From contig NZ_MOBJ01000006.1 of the NCBI RefSeq assembly GCF_003732225.1, positions 643,155 through 707,154 on the forward strand: a DNA stretch of 64,000 nucleotides, in the 5' to 3' direction. The stretch is from Pseudomonas brassicacearum (GTDB taxonomy: Bacteria; Pseudomonadota; Gammaproteobacteria; Pseudomonadales; Pseudomonadaceae). Position numbers and translations under genes: made by a program. Shown here one piece after another: positions 9,369-18,735 of the stretch. Under the pieces are notes generated by a model. The model was not told the DNA's origin. It was given only the letters and a program-made list of their open reading frames with translations, and did not search any database. How positions within the stretch are numbered: the stretch's first letter is position 1; the number at the start of each line of letters is the position of its first letter.

Positions 9369-9389
9369 GGTCTTTCCAAACGAAAGACC
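9369..9389 (-). promoter_or_regulatory. Leader hairpin before the autotransporter start
   Basis: Perfect 8-bp stem GGTCTTTC/GAAAGACC with a 5-nt loop, ending 18 bp before the ATG. It would cover or present the ribosome-binding region of the autotransporter mRNA. Confidence 0.45.
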
Positions 9390-9512
9390 CAGGTAATTCA
9401 GCAGGAGAGCGCACCTTCCCCATAGAGAGGTCGGCAGACTACGGACACATACGCTTATGGTATGTAGGACTAATCCATTATTTCAGCAGATAATTCCCTT
9501 CTAATAGCTATT

Positions 9513-9542
9513 GAAAAAGGCGGAAGCACTTATGCTTCCGCC
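9513..9542 (-). terminator. Rho-independent terminator of the Ig-like protein gene
   Basis: A 10-bp perfect stem (GGCGGAAGCA/TGCTTCCGCC, 4-nt loop) followed on the minus strand by a T-run, 24 bp after the stop codon of the 678-aa hypothetical. Confidence 0.85.
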
Positions 9543-9565
9543 CTGAGCCACACAGACTCAATCAG

Positions 9566-11602
9566 TTACTTTCGAATGGGCGTACCCTCGCAGTAGTTTT
9601 CATCGGAGAGCAGCTTCACTATCTTCATATTCACAGCAGACTTGGTTTGATTCGGCCCTACCAAGTACCAAACCTTGATGCAACCACTCAACTTTCCGGA
9701 ACCCAGAGTAGGCTGAATAGGTTTTATACACCTTGCATAAGGCTCAATTACCACCTCAAACTTGTTACCGACCTCACCACCATTAATTTTATAAGATTTA
9801 GAAAAAGCCGTACTCGAAATTTCCCCTGTACCGTCTCGCTCCGTTGTACCAATAGACTCTACGATAATATCCGTGCCCACAGGTATAAGCAGCGGATCAA
9901 ACTCAACGGTTACCGTTAACGAATAATCCATAGAACCCAGGCTTTCACAGTTGACATCGCCAAACCTGTTGAGTGGAATCTTCGGTTCAGGGAACTCGAT
10001 GCCGACTTCATCAACCTGTACGGGTTGTGGCTCAGACGACAGTGTGTTGCGACCGCCTCCTTCCCTGATTTTCCACAAAGCCATTTTGTTCGCCCCTGGC
10101 ACGATACTGTCAATAAGACTTGGATTAACCAGAGACCGTATTTCTGTCTCGCTCCCTAACAGAACGTCCTTTTTTACCAGTTTCCCGTCAAGCCACAATT
10201 CAAACTCTTCATCCCCCATCGGCGTCCATTCCGGGTCTCCGCCTGCATCCGTCTTCGCCATTGGTGTATATTCTTCGACATCACCATTACGGTCCTCCGA
10301 CGTAATGTGATTAGGCGTTTTTGACTCGCCTTCCACGGTCACCCTGAGCATGTTCTTGTTAGTGAGATCGGGCAGTTCTCCTGTCGCTGGCCCCCTAACA
10401 CTAAAGTCCACAACAAAGAGCGTCTCCGGTTGATTCGGATAGGTACTATTCCCACGTTTGTACACGTAATAAACCTTAGCCGGCACTTCGATCTCAGAGT
10501 CTCCGAACACAGGTTTAAGGTGTGTGTGGTAGAACATTTCGAATTGCAAGTCTCCCCGGTCCGCCAACTCTTTGGTATCCACCAGCAGCGGTGTTGCTCC
10601 CGCCTGGCCCTTTACGATATAGAGAGTGACCTGGTCATTTTTCCGACCATTCACCGGATACTTCACTTCGACGAATACGCGACTCTGAACGTCGTGAAGA
10701 TCGATCGCACCGTCAATGGCTAACGGAACCACAGGGGCAGTGAGCACGGCATCAGGGTAGATATTCACGACTATCGAGCGGTCAAGAGAAACCCAACTGT
10801 CATTTCCAGCCAGGTCTCTCAGACGGTAGTAAAGGTAGAACGTTTCACTTTCCAGTGAGAGGCCCGCTACTGGTATCGAAAGTTGACCATTGCCTAAAGG
10901 CAGCGTCGTGACAAACCCCGACGGCGCTGTCTGTGAATAATCCTTGGAGAAGTAGACGTCGACCTTATCATCAACCACATCATAAAACTGATAACCGGTA
11001 GAAATAGAAAACTTTATTTCTGTATTACTTTCCAGCCACTGGCTGTCCAATTCCGCGTCCGGCGCTGGACTTACAAGAGTGGCCTTTACAGGATTATCGA
11101 ATACACCACTTTGCTTGTTTTGATAGGGTGAGCATCTGTCAACCTGAATACCCAACCAGACCTTCGGGGTTGGATTGTCACTATCCCCGTTCCTGACAAT
11201 CACAGCAACTTCATACTCTGTCGAGAATCTGCTGATCTCAGCATCAACTAACTTGGCGCTCGGTAAATTTACTTCACGTGGCCAATCACGAGTGGCGTCT
11301 ACCGGCCCGAGATCATTTTCCTCAACAATATCCTCAGCTGACGAACCTTTCTTACGCAGCAAGACCTGATAATAGTCACGTAGATGGGGAGTATTGAGGT
11401 ATGGAATCGGCATGACCTTGATATTTGTATTATCAAGAAGAGACTTCGGCACCAGATTGCCCCTGAGCAAGCCATCAATACTCGGCGGATCATTCTGAAC
11501 AATGGGGTCGTCCATACGCCAGGAACGAAGCTGATCTCGGCTTTGTTCTGCCAATTCAAATGCGTTGAGTGATACCTTCCCCAGATCTTGTTTAGCCGTC
11601 AT
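9566..11602 (-). CDS. Large hypothetical protein with Ig-like modules, 678 aa
   Basis: No named family recognised. The start MTAKQDLGKVSL is preferred over an ATG 24 bp upstream because GGAG lies 8 bp before it. There is no signal peptide or membrane helix. After an N-terminal part of about 150 residues it is built of beta-rich modules; the clearest (about residues 180-280) ends in YYRLRDLAGNDSWVS, which parallels YTLKDRAGNEGPNS in the 262-aa protein at 18.8 kb. The lux-box-like palindrome B lies about 200 bp upstream. It has its own terminator. It may be an intracellular or type-I-like exported adhesin, but nothing proves this. Base composition is lower in GC than its neighbours, suggesting acquisition. 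Confidence 0.7.
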   Translation of the reverse strand: MTAKQDLGKVSLNAFELAEQSRDQLRSWRMDDPIVQNDPPSIDGLLRGNLVPKSLLDNTNIKVMPIPYLNTPHLRDYYQVLLRKKGSSAEDIVEENDLGPVDATRDWPREVNLPSAKLVDAEISRFSTEYEVAVIVRNGDSDNPTPKVWLGIQVDRCSPYQNKQSGVFDNPVKATLVSPAPDAELDSQWLESNTEIKFSISTGYQFYDVVDDKVDVYFSKDYSQTAPSGFVTTLPLGNGQLSIPVAGLSLESETFYLYYRLRDLAGNDSWVSLDRSIVVNIYPDAVLTAPVVPLAIDGAIDLHDVQSRVFVEVKYPVNGRKNDQVTLYIVKGQAGATPLLVDTKELADRGDLQFEMFYHTHLKPVFGDSEIEVPAKVYYVYKRGNSTYPNQPETLFVVDFSVRGPATGELPDLTNKNMLRVTVEGESKTPNHITSEDRNGDVEEYTPMAKTDAGGDPEWTPMGDEEFELWLDGKLVKKDVLLGSETEIRSLVNPSLIDSIVPGANKMALWKIREGGGRNTLSSEPQPVQVDEVGIEFPEPKIPLNRFGDVNCESLGSMDYSLTVTVEFDPLLIPVGTDIIVESIGTTERDGTGEISSTAFSKSYKINGGEVGNKFEVVIEPYARCIKPIQPTLGSGKLSGCIKVWYLVGPNQTKSAVNMKIVKLLSDENYCEGTPIRK

Positions 11603-11799
11603 TTCATGTACTCCATCACTGATCACTGATTAGCCAATTTTGTGTGCTCAAGCCGATTCATGCCCAAGAACACATTGCCGTTCCCCGCTATTCATTGCAT
11701 GTGCAACACCGAAGCGGATTTCTATGTTCGCAAGACTTCTGGAGTCGTCACTCACCATGCGTTGTTCAAAATTAAACGCTCTATCCCCAACGTCGGCTA

Positions 11800-11815
11800 C
11801 TGTCAGATCTGACAG
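11800..11815. promoter_or_regulatory. Lux-box-like palindrome (box B)
   Basis: CTGTCAGATCTGACAG is a perfect 16-bp palindrome with the CTG-N10-CAG pattern. It differs by one base from box C at 18736 and shares its right half with box A. It lies 198 bp before the start of the minus-strand Ig-like gene. Confidence 0.55.
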
Positions 11816-11903
11816 GTTTTGCGACCGCCTGTCGGTTTAATGCGACTTTTCCCACAACCTCCTTCACCGATGAGCTTGACGTTCACTTACGTTTGGTGTT
11901 TTC

Positions 11904-11917
11904 TGAAACCGGTTTCA
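11904..11917. promoter_or_regulatory. PtxS operator 1
   Basis: TGAAACCGGTTTCA, the perfect palindrome known as the PtxS site in Pseudomonas, lies 39 bp before the ptxS start codon. It is suited to autorepression relieved by 2-ketogluconate. Confidence 0.9.
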
Positions 11918-11956
11918 GCGCCAGCCACAACAACTCAAACAACAAGGCTTTACACC

Positions 11957-12982
11957 GTGACTACTTTTTCCGCCGCCCAGCGCGGCCGCGTCACCATGCT
12001 TGATGTCGCCGAACACGCCAGGGTCTCCAAGGCCAGCGTGTCGCGTTTTATTGGTGAAGACCGGGCCTTGCTGTCGGATGCCACTGCCAAGCGCATCGAG
12101 CAAGCGATCAGCGAACTGGGCTATCGCCCGAACCAGATGGCTCGCGGTTTGAAGCGCGGGCGTACCCGCCTGATCGGCATGCTGGTGGCCGATATCCGTA
12201 ACCCGTATTCGATTGCCGTGATGCATGGCGTGGAAACCGCTTGCCGTCAGCACGGCTACAGCCTGGTGGTGTGCAACACCGACCGTGACGATGAGCAGGA
12301 GCGTCAGCATCTGGCGGCGTTACGCTCGTACAACATCGAAGGCTTGATCGTGAACACCCTCGGTCATCACCTCGATGAACTGCGCGAGTTGCACCGTGAA
12401 CTGCCGATGGTGCTGGTGGATCGCAAGGTCGATTTGCTCGACAGCGACCTGGTCGGGCTGGATAACCCGGCGGCGGTTGAGATGGCCCTTGCCCACCTTG
12501 AAGAACGCGGCTATCGCGACATCCTGCTGCTCAGTGAACCCTTCGACGGCACCAGCTCGCGGATTGAGCGGGTCAACAGCTTCAAGGCTCAAATCGATCA
12601 GCGCGCTCTACTGAGCGGTGCGGTGGTCGAAATCGGCAGCGACCTGAACACACGCCTGAAATCCTTCCTGACTACACCCGGCTCCGGTCCGAAAGCACTG
12701 TTTTGCGCCAACGGTATTGCCGCGTTGGCCGGCACCCGCGCCTTGCGCGAACTGGGCTGCCATCTGTTTGAAGACATCGGTTTGATCGCCCTGGATGACC
12801 TCGACTGGTACCCGCTGGTGGGCAGCGGGATTACCGCCCTCGCCCAGCCAACGGCGCAGATTGGCGCGAGCGCGTTCGAGTGTTTGCTCAAGCGCTTGCG
12901 TGGCGATGACGGGCCGGCGCGAAAACTGGATTTTGCGGCGCGGTTGATTGAGCGTGGCTCGACACGGCGGAAGTTGGTGTGA
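11957..12982 (+). CDS. ptxS: LacI-family repressor of 2-ketogluconate utilisation, PtxS
   Basis: DNA-binding repressor of 341 aa. The helix-turn-helix is at residues 12-32 (VTMLDVAEHARVSKASVSRF), followed by a LacI hinge and a periplasmic-binding-protein-like effector domain. A GTG start was chosen: AAGG lies about 9 bp upstream and the protein then begins MTTFSAAQRGRV; an in-frame ATG 138 bp upstream would extend across the operator. Perfect PtxS palindromes precede both ptxS and kguE. In P. aeruginosa PtxS represses itself and kgu and is released by 2-ketogluconate. The gene order ptxS-kguE-kguK-kguT-kguD supports the name. Confidence 0.93.
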   Translation: MTTFSAAQRGRVTMLDVAEHARVSKASVSRFIGEDRALLSDATAKRIEQAISELGYRPNQMARGLKRGRTRLIGMLVADIRNPYSIAVMHGVETACRQHGYSLVVCNTDRDDEQERQHLAALRSYNIEGLIVNTLGHHLDELRELHRELPMVLVDRKVDLLDSDLVGLDNPAAVEMALAHLEERGYRDILLLSEPFDGTSSRIERVNSFKAQIDQRALLSGAVVEIGSDLNTRLKSFLTTPGSGPKALFCANGIAALAGTRALRELGCHLFEDIGLIALDDLDWYPLVGSGITALAQPTAQIGASAFECLLKRLRGDDGPARKLDFAARLIERGSTRRKLV

Positions 12983-12992
12983 TGCTTCTGAC

Positions 12993-13063
12993 GCCATCGC
13001 GAGCAAGCTCGCTCCCACAAAGGCACCGAGATCAACTGTGGGAGCGAGCCTGCTCGCGATGAG
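12993..13063. repeat. REPIN, family 1 (short spacer)
   Basis: Inverted REP pair with a short central spacer, between the ptxS stop codon and the operator of kguE. Confidence 0.9.
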
Positions 13064-13115
13064 GCCCGCAAGGTCACCACACAAATCAACGACCAACTAT
13101 TTTTTTGAACAAAAA

Positions 13116-13129
13116 TGAAACCGGTTTCA
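13116..13129. promoter_or_regulatory. PtxS operator 2
   Basis: A second perfect TGAAACCGGTTTCA, 13 bp before the kguE start codon, a position where a bound repressor would block transcription of the kgu operon. Confidence 0.9.
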
Positions 13130-13142
13130 GAGGTGCAAAACA

Positions 13143-13925
13143 ATGAATGAATCACCCGTTTCCATCAGTCTCTCCAGCTACGGCGCCGATCTGGTTCGCC
13201 AGCGTGGGCAGTTGAGTTTTGTCGCATTACTGGCCGCTGCCGGTGCTGACCGCATTGAACTGCGTGAAGAACTGCTTACCCATGAAGTCGCTGCCGACGT
13301 GGCGTCGGCGATCGAACAAAGCGGCTTGGGCTGTGTGTATTCCTCGCCACTGGAACTGTGGCTGGCCGGTCAGTCGAAACCCAATCCGGAACTGGCAGAC
13401 ACCTTGAATCGAGCGCAGGCGTTTGGTGCCAGGTGGCTGAAAGTCTCGCTGGGTTACTTCACCGACACTCACTCTCTACCGGCGCTGGCCCGGTGTCTGG
13501 CCCAAAGCCCGGTGCAGTTGCTGGTGGAAAACGACCAGACCCTGCACGGCGGGCGCATCGAGCCGTTCCAGCGATTTTTCACTGCGATTGAAGCGCAGGC
13601 GCTGCCGGTGCAGATGACCTTCGATATCGGCAACTGGCAATGGCAGGACCAGTCCGCCGCCAACGCCGCGCGCCTGCTTGGCCGGCATGTCGGCTATGTG
13701 CATTGCAAAGCGGTCCGCCGCCGCGCCGACGGCAAATGGATTGCCGTACCGCCCTCGCCCGGTGATTTGCAGGAATGGGAACAGCAGTTGCAGTACATGC
13801 CCCAAGGGGTGATGCGGGCGGCGGAATATCCGTTGCAAGGTGAAGACCTGGTGCAGTTGACCGCCAAGCATGTCGCCACTCTCGCCGGCCTCGGTCAGGC
13901 TCGGCTGGAGAGCGCTCATGTCTGA
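13143..13925 (+). CDS. kguE: KguE, TIM-barrel sugar-phosphate isomerase/epimerase-like protein
   Basis: 260-aa protein of the xylose-isomerase-like TIM-barrel superfamily. Visible motifs are the acidic strand ends [21 protein letters not shown] and [12 protein letters not shown], and the late HCKAV segment, which supply metal ligands in this fold. It is the first structural gene of the 2-ketogluconate operon. Its exact reaction is not established; it is found only with kguK, kguT and kguD and is thought to help 2-ketogluconate metabolism. Its last 8 bp overlap the start of kguK. Confidence 0.9.
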   Translation: MNESPVSISLSSYGADLVRQRGQLSFVALLAAAGADRIELREELLTHEVAADVASAIEQSGLGCVYSSPLELWLAGQSKPNPELADTLNRAQAFGARWLKVSLGYFTDTHSLPALARCLAQSPVQLLVENDQTLHGGRIEPFQRFFTAIEAQALPVQMTFDIGNWQWQDQSAANAARLLGRHVGYVHCKAVRRRADGKWIAVPPSPGDLQEWEQQLQYMPQGVMRAAEYPLQGEDLVQLTAKHVATLAGLGQARLESAHV

Positions 13926-14937
13926 GATCGATATTCTGTCGTTTGGCGAAACCATGGCGATGTTTGTCGCCGAACAGAGTGGCGATCTGGCCGACGTTGG
14001 GCAGTTCCACAAACGCATCGCCGGAGCCGACAGCAATGTGGCGATCGGCCTGTCGCGACTGGGGTTCAAGGTGTCCTGGCTGAGCCGGATCGGCGCTGAT
14101 TCGCTGGGCCGATTCGTGGTCGAGACCCTGGAGCGGGAAGGCCTGGATTGTCGCTTCGTCGAGACCGACCCGGCGCACCCGACCGGTTTTCAGCTCAAGT
14201 CGCGTGCCGACGATGGCAGCGATCCTCGCGTCGAATACTTCCGTCGGGGTTCGGCAGCCAGTCTTCTGTCAGTGCAGTCGATCGTTGCGGAACTGCTCGA
14301 AGCCCGGCACTTGCACGCCACCGGCATTGTGCCGGCGCTGTCCGAGTCTGCGCGCCAGATGTCCTTCGAGTTGATGACGCGCATGCGCGAGGCCGGTCGC
14401 AGTGTCTCGTTCGATCCCAACCTGCGCCCGACACTGTGGGCCAGCCAACAGCAGATGATCCGCGAAATCAATCGGCTCGCGGCGCTGGCCCATTGGGTGC
14501 TACCGGGGTTGAGTGAGGGGCGCTTGCTCACCGGCTTCGATGATCCGGCCGACATTGCAGCGTTTTATCTGGATCAGGGCGCTGAAGCGGTGGCGATCAA
14601 GCTAGGCCCCAACGGCGCCTATTACCGCACCCAACAGGATCAGGGTTTTGTACCCGGTGTACCGGTGACCAAGGTGGTGGACACGGTGGGTGCCGGCGAT
14701 GGTTTTGCGGTCGGGATGATCAGCGCCTTGCTGGAGAACTTCAGCGTCCCCGACGCCGTGCAGCGGGCCAACTGGATTGGCAGCCGCGCGGTGCAGAGCC
14801 GAGGCGATATGGAGGGTTTGCCGACCCGGGCCGAATTATCGGCTGGGTCTGAGGCCGCCAATCGCGAGCAAGCTCGCTCCCACACTGGATCGCATGCACC
14901 CACAGATCCCCTGTGGGAGCGAGCTTGCTCGCGATGA
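13918..14937 (+). CDS. kguK: 2-ketogluconate kinase KguK, with REPIN-encoded C-terminus
   Basis: PfkB/ribokinase-family sugar kinase, 339 aa, making 2-keto-6-phosphogluconate from ATP and 2-ketogluconate in the cytoplasm. It has the N-terminal substrate motif ([14 protein letters not shown]) and the PfkB signature with the catalytic base Asp, [12 protein letters not shown]. The start ATG overlaps the kguE stop. The normal C-terminus should lie near GLPTRAELS. Instead the frame continues for about 24 residues through a REPIN (ending PLWERACSR) and uses a TGA inside the second REP. The kinase core is complete, so activity is probably kept. Confidence 0.93.
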   Translation: MSEIDILSFGETMAMFVAEQSGDLADVGQFHKRIAGADSNVAIGLSRLGFKVSWLSRIGADSLGRFVVETLEREGLDCRFVETDPAHPTGFQLKSRADDGSDPRVEYFRRGSAASLLSVQSIVAELLEARHLHATGIVPALSESARQMSFELMTRMREAGRSVSFDPNLRPTLWASQQQMIREINRLAALAHWVLPGLSEGRLLTGFDDPADIAAFYLDQGAEAVAIKLGPNGAYYRTQQDQGFVPGVPVTKVVDTVGAGDGFAVGMISALLENFSVPDAVQRANWIGSRAVQSRGDMEGLPTRAELSAGSEAANREQARSHTGSHAPTDPLWERACSR

Positions 14938-14940
14938 GGC
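14851..14940. repeat. REPIN, family 1, overlapping the kguK 3' end
   Basis: Inverted REP pair; both REPs are translated as the tail of kguK and the stop codon is in the right REP. It separates kguK from kguT inside the operon. Confidence 0.9.
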
Positions 14941-15008
14941 CCACACAGTCACTGATTTTTTGAACCGTTACCTGTTGCGACAAAAACAACAAGCTCAGGA
15001 GCACTACC

Positions 15009-16307
15009 ATGCAAACGCTGAACCTCGCCACCCGCCGCTGGTGGTACATCATGCCGATCGTGTTTATCACCTACAGCCTGGCGTACCTGGACCGCGCCAA
15101 CTACGGTTTTGCCGCCGCCTCCGGAATGGCCGCCGACTTGATGATCACGCCGGGACTTTCCTCGCTGCTCGGCGCGCTGTTCTTCCTCGGGTACTTTTTC
15201 TTCCAGGTACCGGGGGCGATCTACGCGCAAAAGCACAGCGTGAAGAAGCTGATTTTCGTCAGCCTGATCCTCTGGGGTGGCCTGGCCACGCTGACCGGGA
15301 TCGTCTCCAACGCCTACATGCTGATCGCCATCCGCTTCCTGCTGGGGGTGGTCGAAGCTGCGGTGATGCCGGCGATGCTGGTTTACCTGTGCCACTGGTT
15401 CACCCGCGCCGAACGCTCGCGGGCCAACACCTTTCTGATCCTCGGCAACCCGGTGACCATGCTCTGGATGTCGGTGGTGTCGGGGTATCTGGTGCAGCAT
15501 TTCAGCTGGCGCTGGATGTTCATCGTCGAAGGGTTACCGGCGGTGCTCTGGGCGTTTATCTGGTGGCGTCTGGCCGATGATCGTCCCGTCGACGCCAAAT
15601 GGCTGAGCAACCAGGAGAAGCAAGACCTGCAAAGCGCCCTGGCCGCCGAACAGCTCGGGATCAAAGCGGTGAAGAACTACGCCGAAGCGTTCCGCTCACC
15701 CAAAGTGATCATCCTGGGCCTACAGTTTTTTTGCTGGAGCATCGGCGTTTACGGTTTTGTGCTGTGGCTGCCGTCGATCCTCAAACATGGCGCGCAGATG
15801 AACATGATCGAAGCCGGCTGGCTGTCGGCGCTGCCGTATCTGGCGGCGGTGATTGCAATGCTTGGGGTGTCCTGGGGCTCGGACCGGATTCAGCGGCGCA
15901 AACGCTTTGTCTGGCCACCGCTGTTGATCGCCTCGATCGCGTTTTACGCCTCCTATGCCCTCGGCGCCGAACACTTCTGGTGGTCCTATGCGCTGCTGGT
16001 GATTGCCGGCGCCTGCATGTACGCCCCTTACGGGCCGTTCTTCGCCATCGTTCCGGAGATCCTGCCGGCCAACGTTGCCGGCGGTGCCATGGCGCTGATC
16101 AACAGCATGGGCGCCCTTGGCTCGTTCGGCGGGTCTTATCTGGTCGGCTATTTGAACAGTTCCACCGGTTCGCCCGGCGCCTCTTACCTGCTGATGAGCG
16201 CGGCCCTGATGCTCTCGGTGGTCCTGACGATTTTCCTCAAGCCCGGTGCCAATGACCAGGCCCAGCCCACGCGTGCGCCAGCCCGGCCCGTCGCGGCACA
16301 TTCCTGA
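15009..16307 (+). CDS. kguT: 2-ketogluconate transporter KguT (MFS, ACS family)
   Basis: Major-facilitator permease of 432 aa with about 12 hydrophobic segments. The start of the first helix, YSLAYLDRANYGFA, is the anion:cation symporter family signature, and RFLLGVVEAAVMPAMLVYL is the conserved TM4 region. AGGAG lies 6-10 bp before the ATG. Between the kinase and reductase genes of the kgu operon, its substrate is almost certainly 2-ketogluconate made by periplasmic glucose oxidation. Confidence 0.92.
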   Translation: MQTLNLATRRWWYIMPIVFITYSLAYLDRANYGFAAASGMAADLMITPGLSSLLGALFFLGYFFFQVPGAIYAQKHSVKKLIFVSLILWGGLATLTGIVSNAYMLIAIRFLLGVVEAAVMPAMLVYLCHWFTRAERSRANTFLILGNPVTMLWMSVVSGYLVQHFSWRWMFIVEGLPAVLWAFIWWRLADDRPVDAKWLSNQEKQDLQSALAAEQLGIKAVKNYAEAFRSPKVIILGLQFFCWSIGVYGFVLWLPSILKHGAQMNMIEAGWLSALPYLAAVIAMLGVSWGSDRIQRRKRFVWPPLLIASIAFYASYALGAEHFWWSYALLVIAGACMYAPYGPFFAIVPEILPANVAGGAMALINSMGALGSFGGSYLVGYLNSSTGSPGASYLLMSAALMLSVVLTIFLKPGANDQAQPTRAPARPVAAHS

Positions 16308-16328
16308 ATTGAACGAGAGACTGAACCG

Positions 16329-17309
16329 ATGAAAAAGCAGGTCGTGCTGTACAAAAAACTTTCTGCGCCGCTCATGGCTCGCCTGCATGAACAGGCGCAG
16401 GTGACGCTGATCGACAACCTGAACGCCGAGGGTCTGAAGCTGTTACGCGAAGCGCTGCCAAGCGCCCACGGTCTGCTGGGCGCCAGTCTGAAACTGGACG
16501 CCGAACTGCTTGACCTGGCGCCACACTTGAAGGCCATTGCCAGTGTCTCGGTCGGCGTCGACAACTACGACATCGACTACCTGAACCGGCGGCAGATCCT
16601 GCTCAGCAATACCCCGGACGTTTTGACCGAAACCACTGCCGACACCGGTTTTGCGCTGATTCTGGCGACTGCCCGGCGCCTGGTTGAACTGGCCAACCTG
16701 GTGCGTGCCGGACAATGGAGCCGCAACATCGGCCCGGCGCATTTCGGCAGCGATGTGCATGGCAAGACCCTGGGCATCATCGGCATGGGCCGCATCGGCG
16801 AGGCGCTGGCCCAACGTGGGCATTTTGGTTTTGGCATGCCGATTCTCTATCACAGTCACAGCGCCAAACCTGCGGTGGAGCAACGCTTCAACGCGCAGTA
16901 CCGCAGCTTGTCGGACTTGCTACAGCAGGCAGATTTTGTCTGCCTGACGTTGCCGTTGACCGCTGAAACCGAAGGGCTGATCGGCGCTGAACAGTTTGCG
17001 CTGATGCGCCCGGAGAGCATTTTTATCAATATCTCCCGAGGCAAGGTGGTCGATGAAACGGCGTTGATCGAAGCGTTACGCCAAGGGCAGATTCGTGCGG
17101 CCGGGCTGGATGTATTCGAGCGCGAGCCGCTGGCTCATGATTCGCCGTTGTTGCAGTTGAACAACGTGGTGGCGACCCCGCACATCGGCTCTGCGACCCA
17201 CGAAACCCGCGAAGCCATGGCCCGCTGTGCCGTCGACAACCTGCTGGCGGCGCTGGCCGGTGAACGCCCGGCGAATCTGGTGAATGGCCAGGCGTGGAAG
17301 GCGCATTAG
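16329..17309 (+). CDS. kguD: 2-keto-6-phosphogluconate reductase KguD
   Basis: D-2-hydroxyacid dehydrogenase family enzyme, 326 aa, reducing 2-keto-6-phosphogluconate to 6-phosphogluconate, which then enters the Entner-Doudoroff route. The NAD(P)-binding motif is GIIGMGRIGEALAQR. The catalytic Arg is in ISRGKVVDE, the Glu in FEREPL and the His in TPHIGSATHETR. It is the last gene of the operon, with a 21-bp gap after kguT, and is followed by an inverted repeat that probably acts as terminator. Confidence 0.93.
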   Translation: MKKQVVLYKKLSAPLMARLHEQAQVTLIDNLNAEGLKLLREALPSAHGLLGASLKLDAELLDLAPHLKAIASVSVGVDNYDIDYLNRRQILLSNTPDVLTETTADTGFALILATARRLVELANLVRAGQWSRNIGPAHFGSDVHGKTLGIIGMGRIGEALAQRGHFGFGMPILYHSHSAKPAVEQRFNAQYRSLSDLLQQADFVCLTLPLTAETEGLIGAEQFALMRPESIFINISRGKVVDETALIEALRQGQIRAAGLDVFEREPLAHDSPLLQLNNVVATPHIGSATHETREAMARCAVDNLLAALAGERPANLVNGQAWKAH

Positions 17310-17311
17310 CA

Positions 17312-17401
17312 GATCAAAAGATCGCAGCCTGCGGCAGCTCCTACGGAAACGGTATGTACGCGCTCGGCGTAGGAGCTGCCGCAGGCTGCGATCTTTTGAT
17401 T
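17312..17401. repeat. REP-like inverted repeat, family 2
   Basis: Arms of 33 bp (AGATCGCAGCCTGCGGCAGC and flanks, then the reverse complement) around a 24-bp loop, between convergent kguD and aruH. Related copies are at 26886 and 34926. It likely acts as a bidirectional transcription barrier. Confidence 0.85.
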
Positions 17402-17407
17402 CATTTG

Positions 17408-18592
17408 TTAACGATGGGCTTTCAGCAACTGCGCTGCACACCGTACGATTCGGCGGCAGGCTTCGGCCAGCCGCTGTTGATCCAGCACCAGACCAATGCG
17501 GATATGCCCCGCCGCACTGGGCCCGAACGCTTCCCCGGCGAGCACCGACACGGCATAGCCTTCCAGCAATTTTTCGGCGAACGCCTGCGCGCCAACCCCG
17601 GTCTGGCGCACATCGACCATCACAAACATCCCGCCATCCGGAATGACCGGATTAATGCCCGGGCAATCGCTCAAGCGTGCGCACACCAGATCACGCCGCG
17701 CACGGTACTCGTTGCGCATCGACTCAAGCTCCGGCAAATCGGCCTCCAGCGCCACACGCGCAGCGTTCTGAACAAAATCCGGAATGCCGAAGAGCATGCA
17801 CAACGACAGATTTTCCAGGTGTTCAGTCAAGGGTTTCGGACCGATCACCCAACCGATTCGCCAGCCGCTCATGGCATGGGACTTCGACAGACTGTTCACG
17901 GTCGCCGTGCGTTCGGCCATCCCCGGCAGGCTGGCCGGACTGATGTGCTCACCTTCATACAACAGCTCGCTGTAGACCTCGTCGCTGATCAGCCACAGAT
18001 CATGCTTGATGCACAAACGCGCCAGGGCCTGCCAGATCGGCAGCGACAAGCTTGCCCCGGAAGGATTGTTCGGACTGTTAAGCAGGATCGCTCGAGTCCT
18101 GGCGGTGATCCGTGCGGCGACGTCCGCCGGGTCGACGCGAAAACCGTTCTCCGGCCTTACCGCTATCGGCACCACCTTCGCCCCGCAGGCGCCGAACACG
18201 CCTTCATATGTCACGTACATCGGCTCTGCGACCAGCACCTCGTCACCCGGGTCGAGCAGGCATTGCACCACCGAGTACACCGCACACTGCGCGCCCGGCA
18301 GCACCAATACATGGTCGGCATCCACTGTCTGACCGCTGCGCCGGTTGTGACGACGGGCGATGCTGGTGCGCAGCGACCGCGTGCCGCGCACCTCCGAATA
18401 ATGGGTATCACCGGCCAGCAAGCTGTCGATGGCCGCCTGGACGATCGGCTTCGGTGTATCGAAATCCGGGTCGCCGACCGACAACAGCAGCACATCGACG
18501 CCCTGCTCGCGCAACTCCAGCGCTCGGTAGTGAATCTGCCAGGCATCGGCTCCGTCGCCGGCGATTCGTTGGGTCAAGGCTGAATAGCGCAT
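17408..18592 (-). CDS. aruH: Arginine:pyruvate transaminase AruH
   Basis: Class I PLP-dependent aminotransferase, 394 aa, first enzyme of the arginine transaminase pathway (arginine + pyruvate to 2-ketoarginine + alanine). The start MRYSALTQRIAGDGADAW and the segments LLLSVGDPDFDTPKPIVQAA and PGAQCAVYSVVQCLLDPGDE read like P. aeruginosa AruH. The PLP lysine is in NSLSKSHAMSGWRIGW, and the substrate-carboxylate Arg in GHIRIGL. AGGAG lies 6 bp before the ATG. The partner decarboxylase gene aruI and the aruRS regulators are not adjacent, unlike in P. aeruginosa. Another broad-specificity aminotransferase is possible but less likely. Confidence 0.82.
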   Translation of the reverse strand: MRYSALTQRIAGDGADAWQIHYRALELREQGVDVLLLSVGDPDFDTPKPIVQAAIDSLLAGDTHYSEVRGTRSLRTSIARRHNRRSGQTVDADHVLVLPGAQCAVYSVVQCLLDPGDEVLVAEPMYVTYEGVFGACGAKVVPIAVRPENGFRVDPADVAARITARTRAILLNSPNNPSGASLSLPIWQALARLCIKHDLWLISDEVYSELLYEGEHISPASLPGMAERTATVNSLSKSHAMSGWRIGWVIGPKPLTEHLENLSLCMLFGIPDFVQNAARVALEADLPELESMRNEYRARRDLVCARLSDCPGINPVIPDGGMFVMVDVRQTGVGAQAFAEKLLEGYAVSVLAGEAFGPSAAGHIRIGLVLDQQRLAEACRRIVRCAAQLLKAHR

Positions 18593-18735
18593 GCACTTCT
18601 CCTGTCGCGCGAACTCCACATTGAACCCTATCTCAAATCACGAAACACGCCACTCGACAGCGGATTTAACCGGACTAGGCCTGGCACACCTCAGTTAACC
18701 GATCAGCATAAGCTCATCATAAATGAGACATCTAC

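Larger units (their letters stand above)
11603..11956. other. Divergent intergenic region between the Ig-like gene and ptxS
   Basis: 354 bp without a convincing gene. It holds palindrome B and the first PtxS operator, and so the promoters for the Ig-like gene (leftward) and ptxS (rightward). Confidence 0.7.

Noticed and set aside
17294..18583. Long plus-strand frame over aruH
   Set aside because: It starts inside a repeat and covers a well-supported aminotransferase on the other strand.
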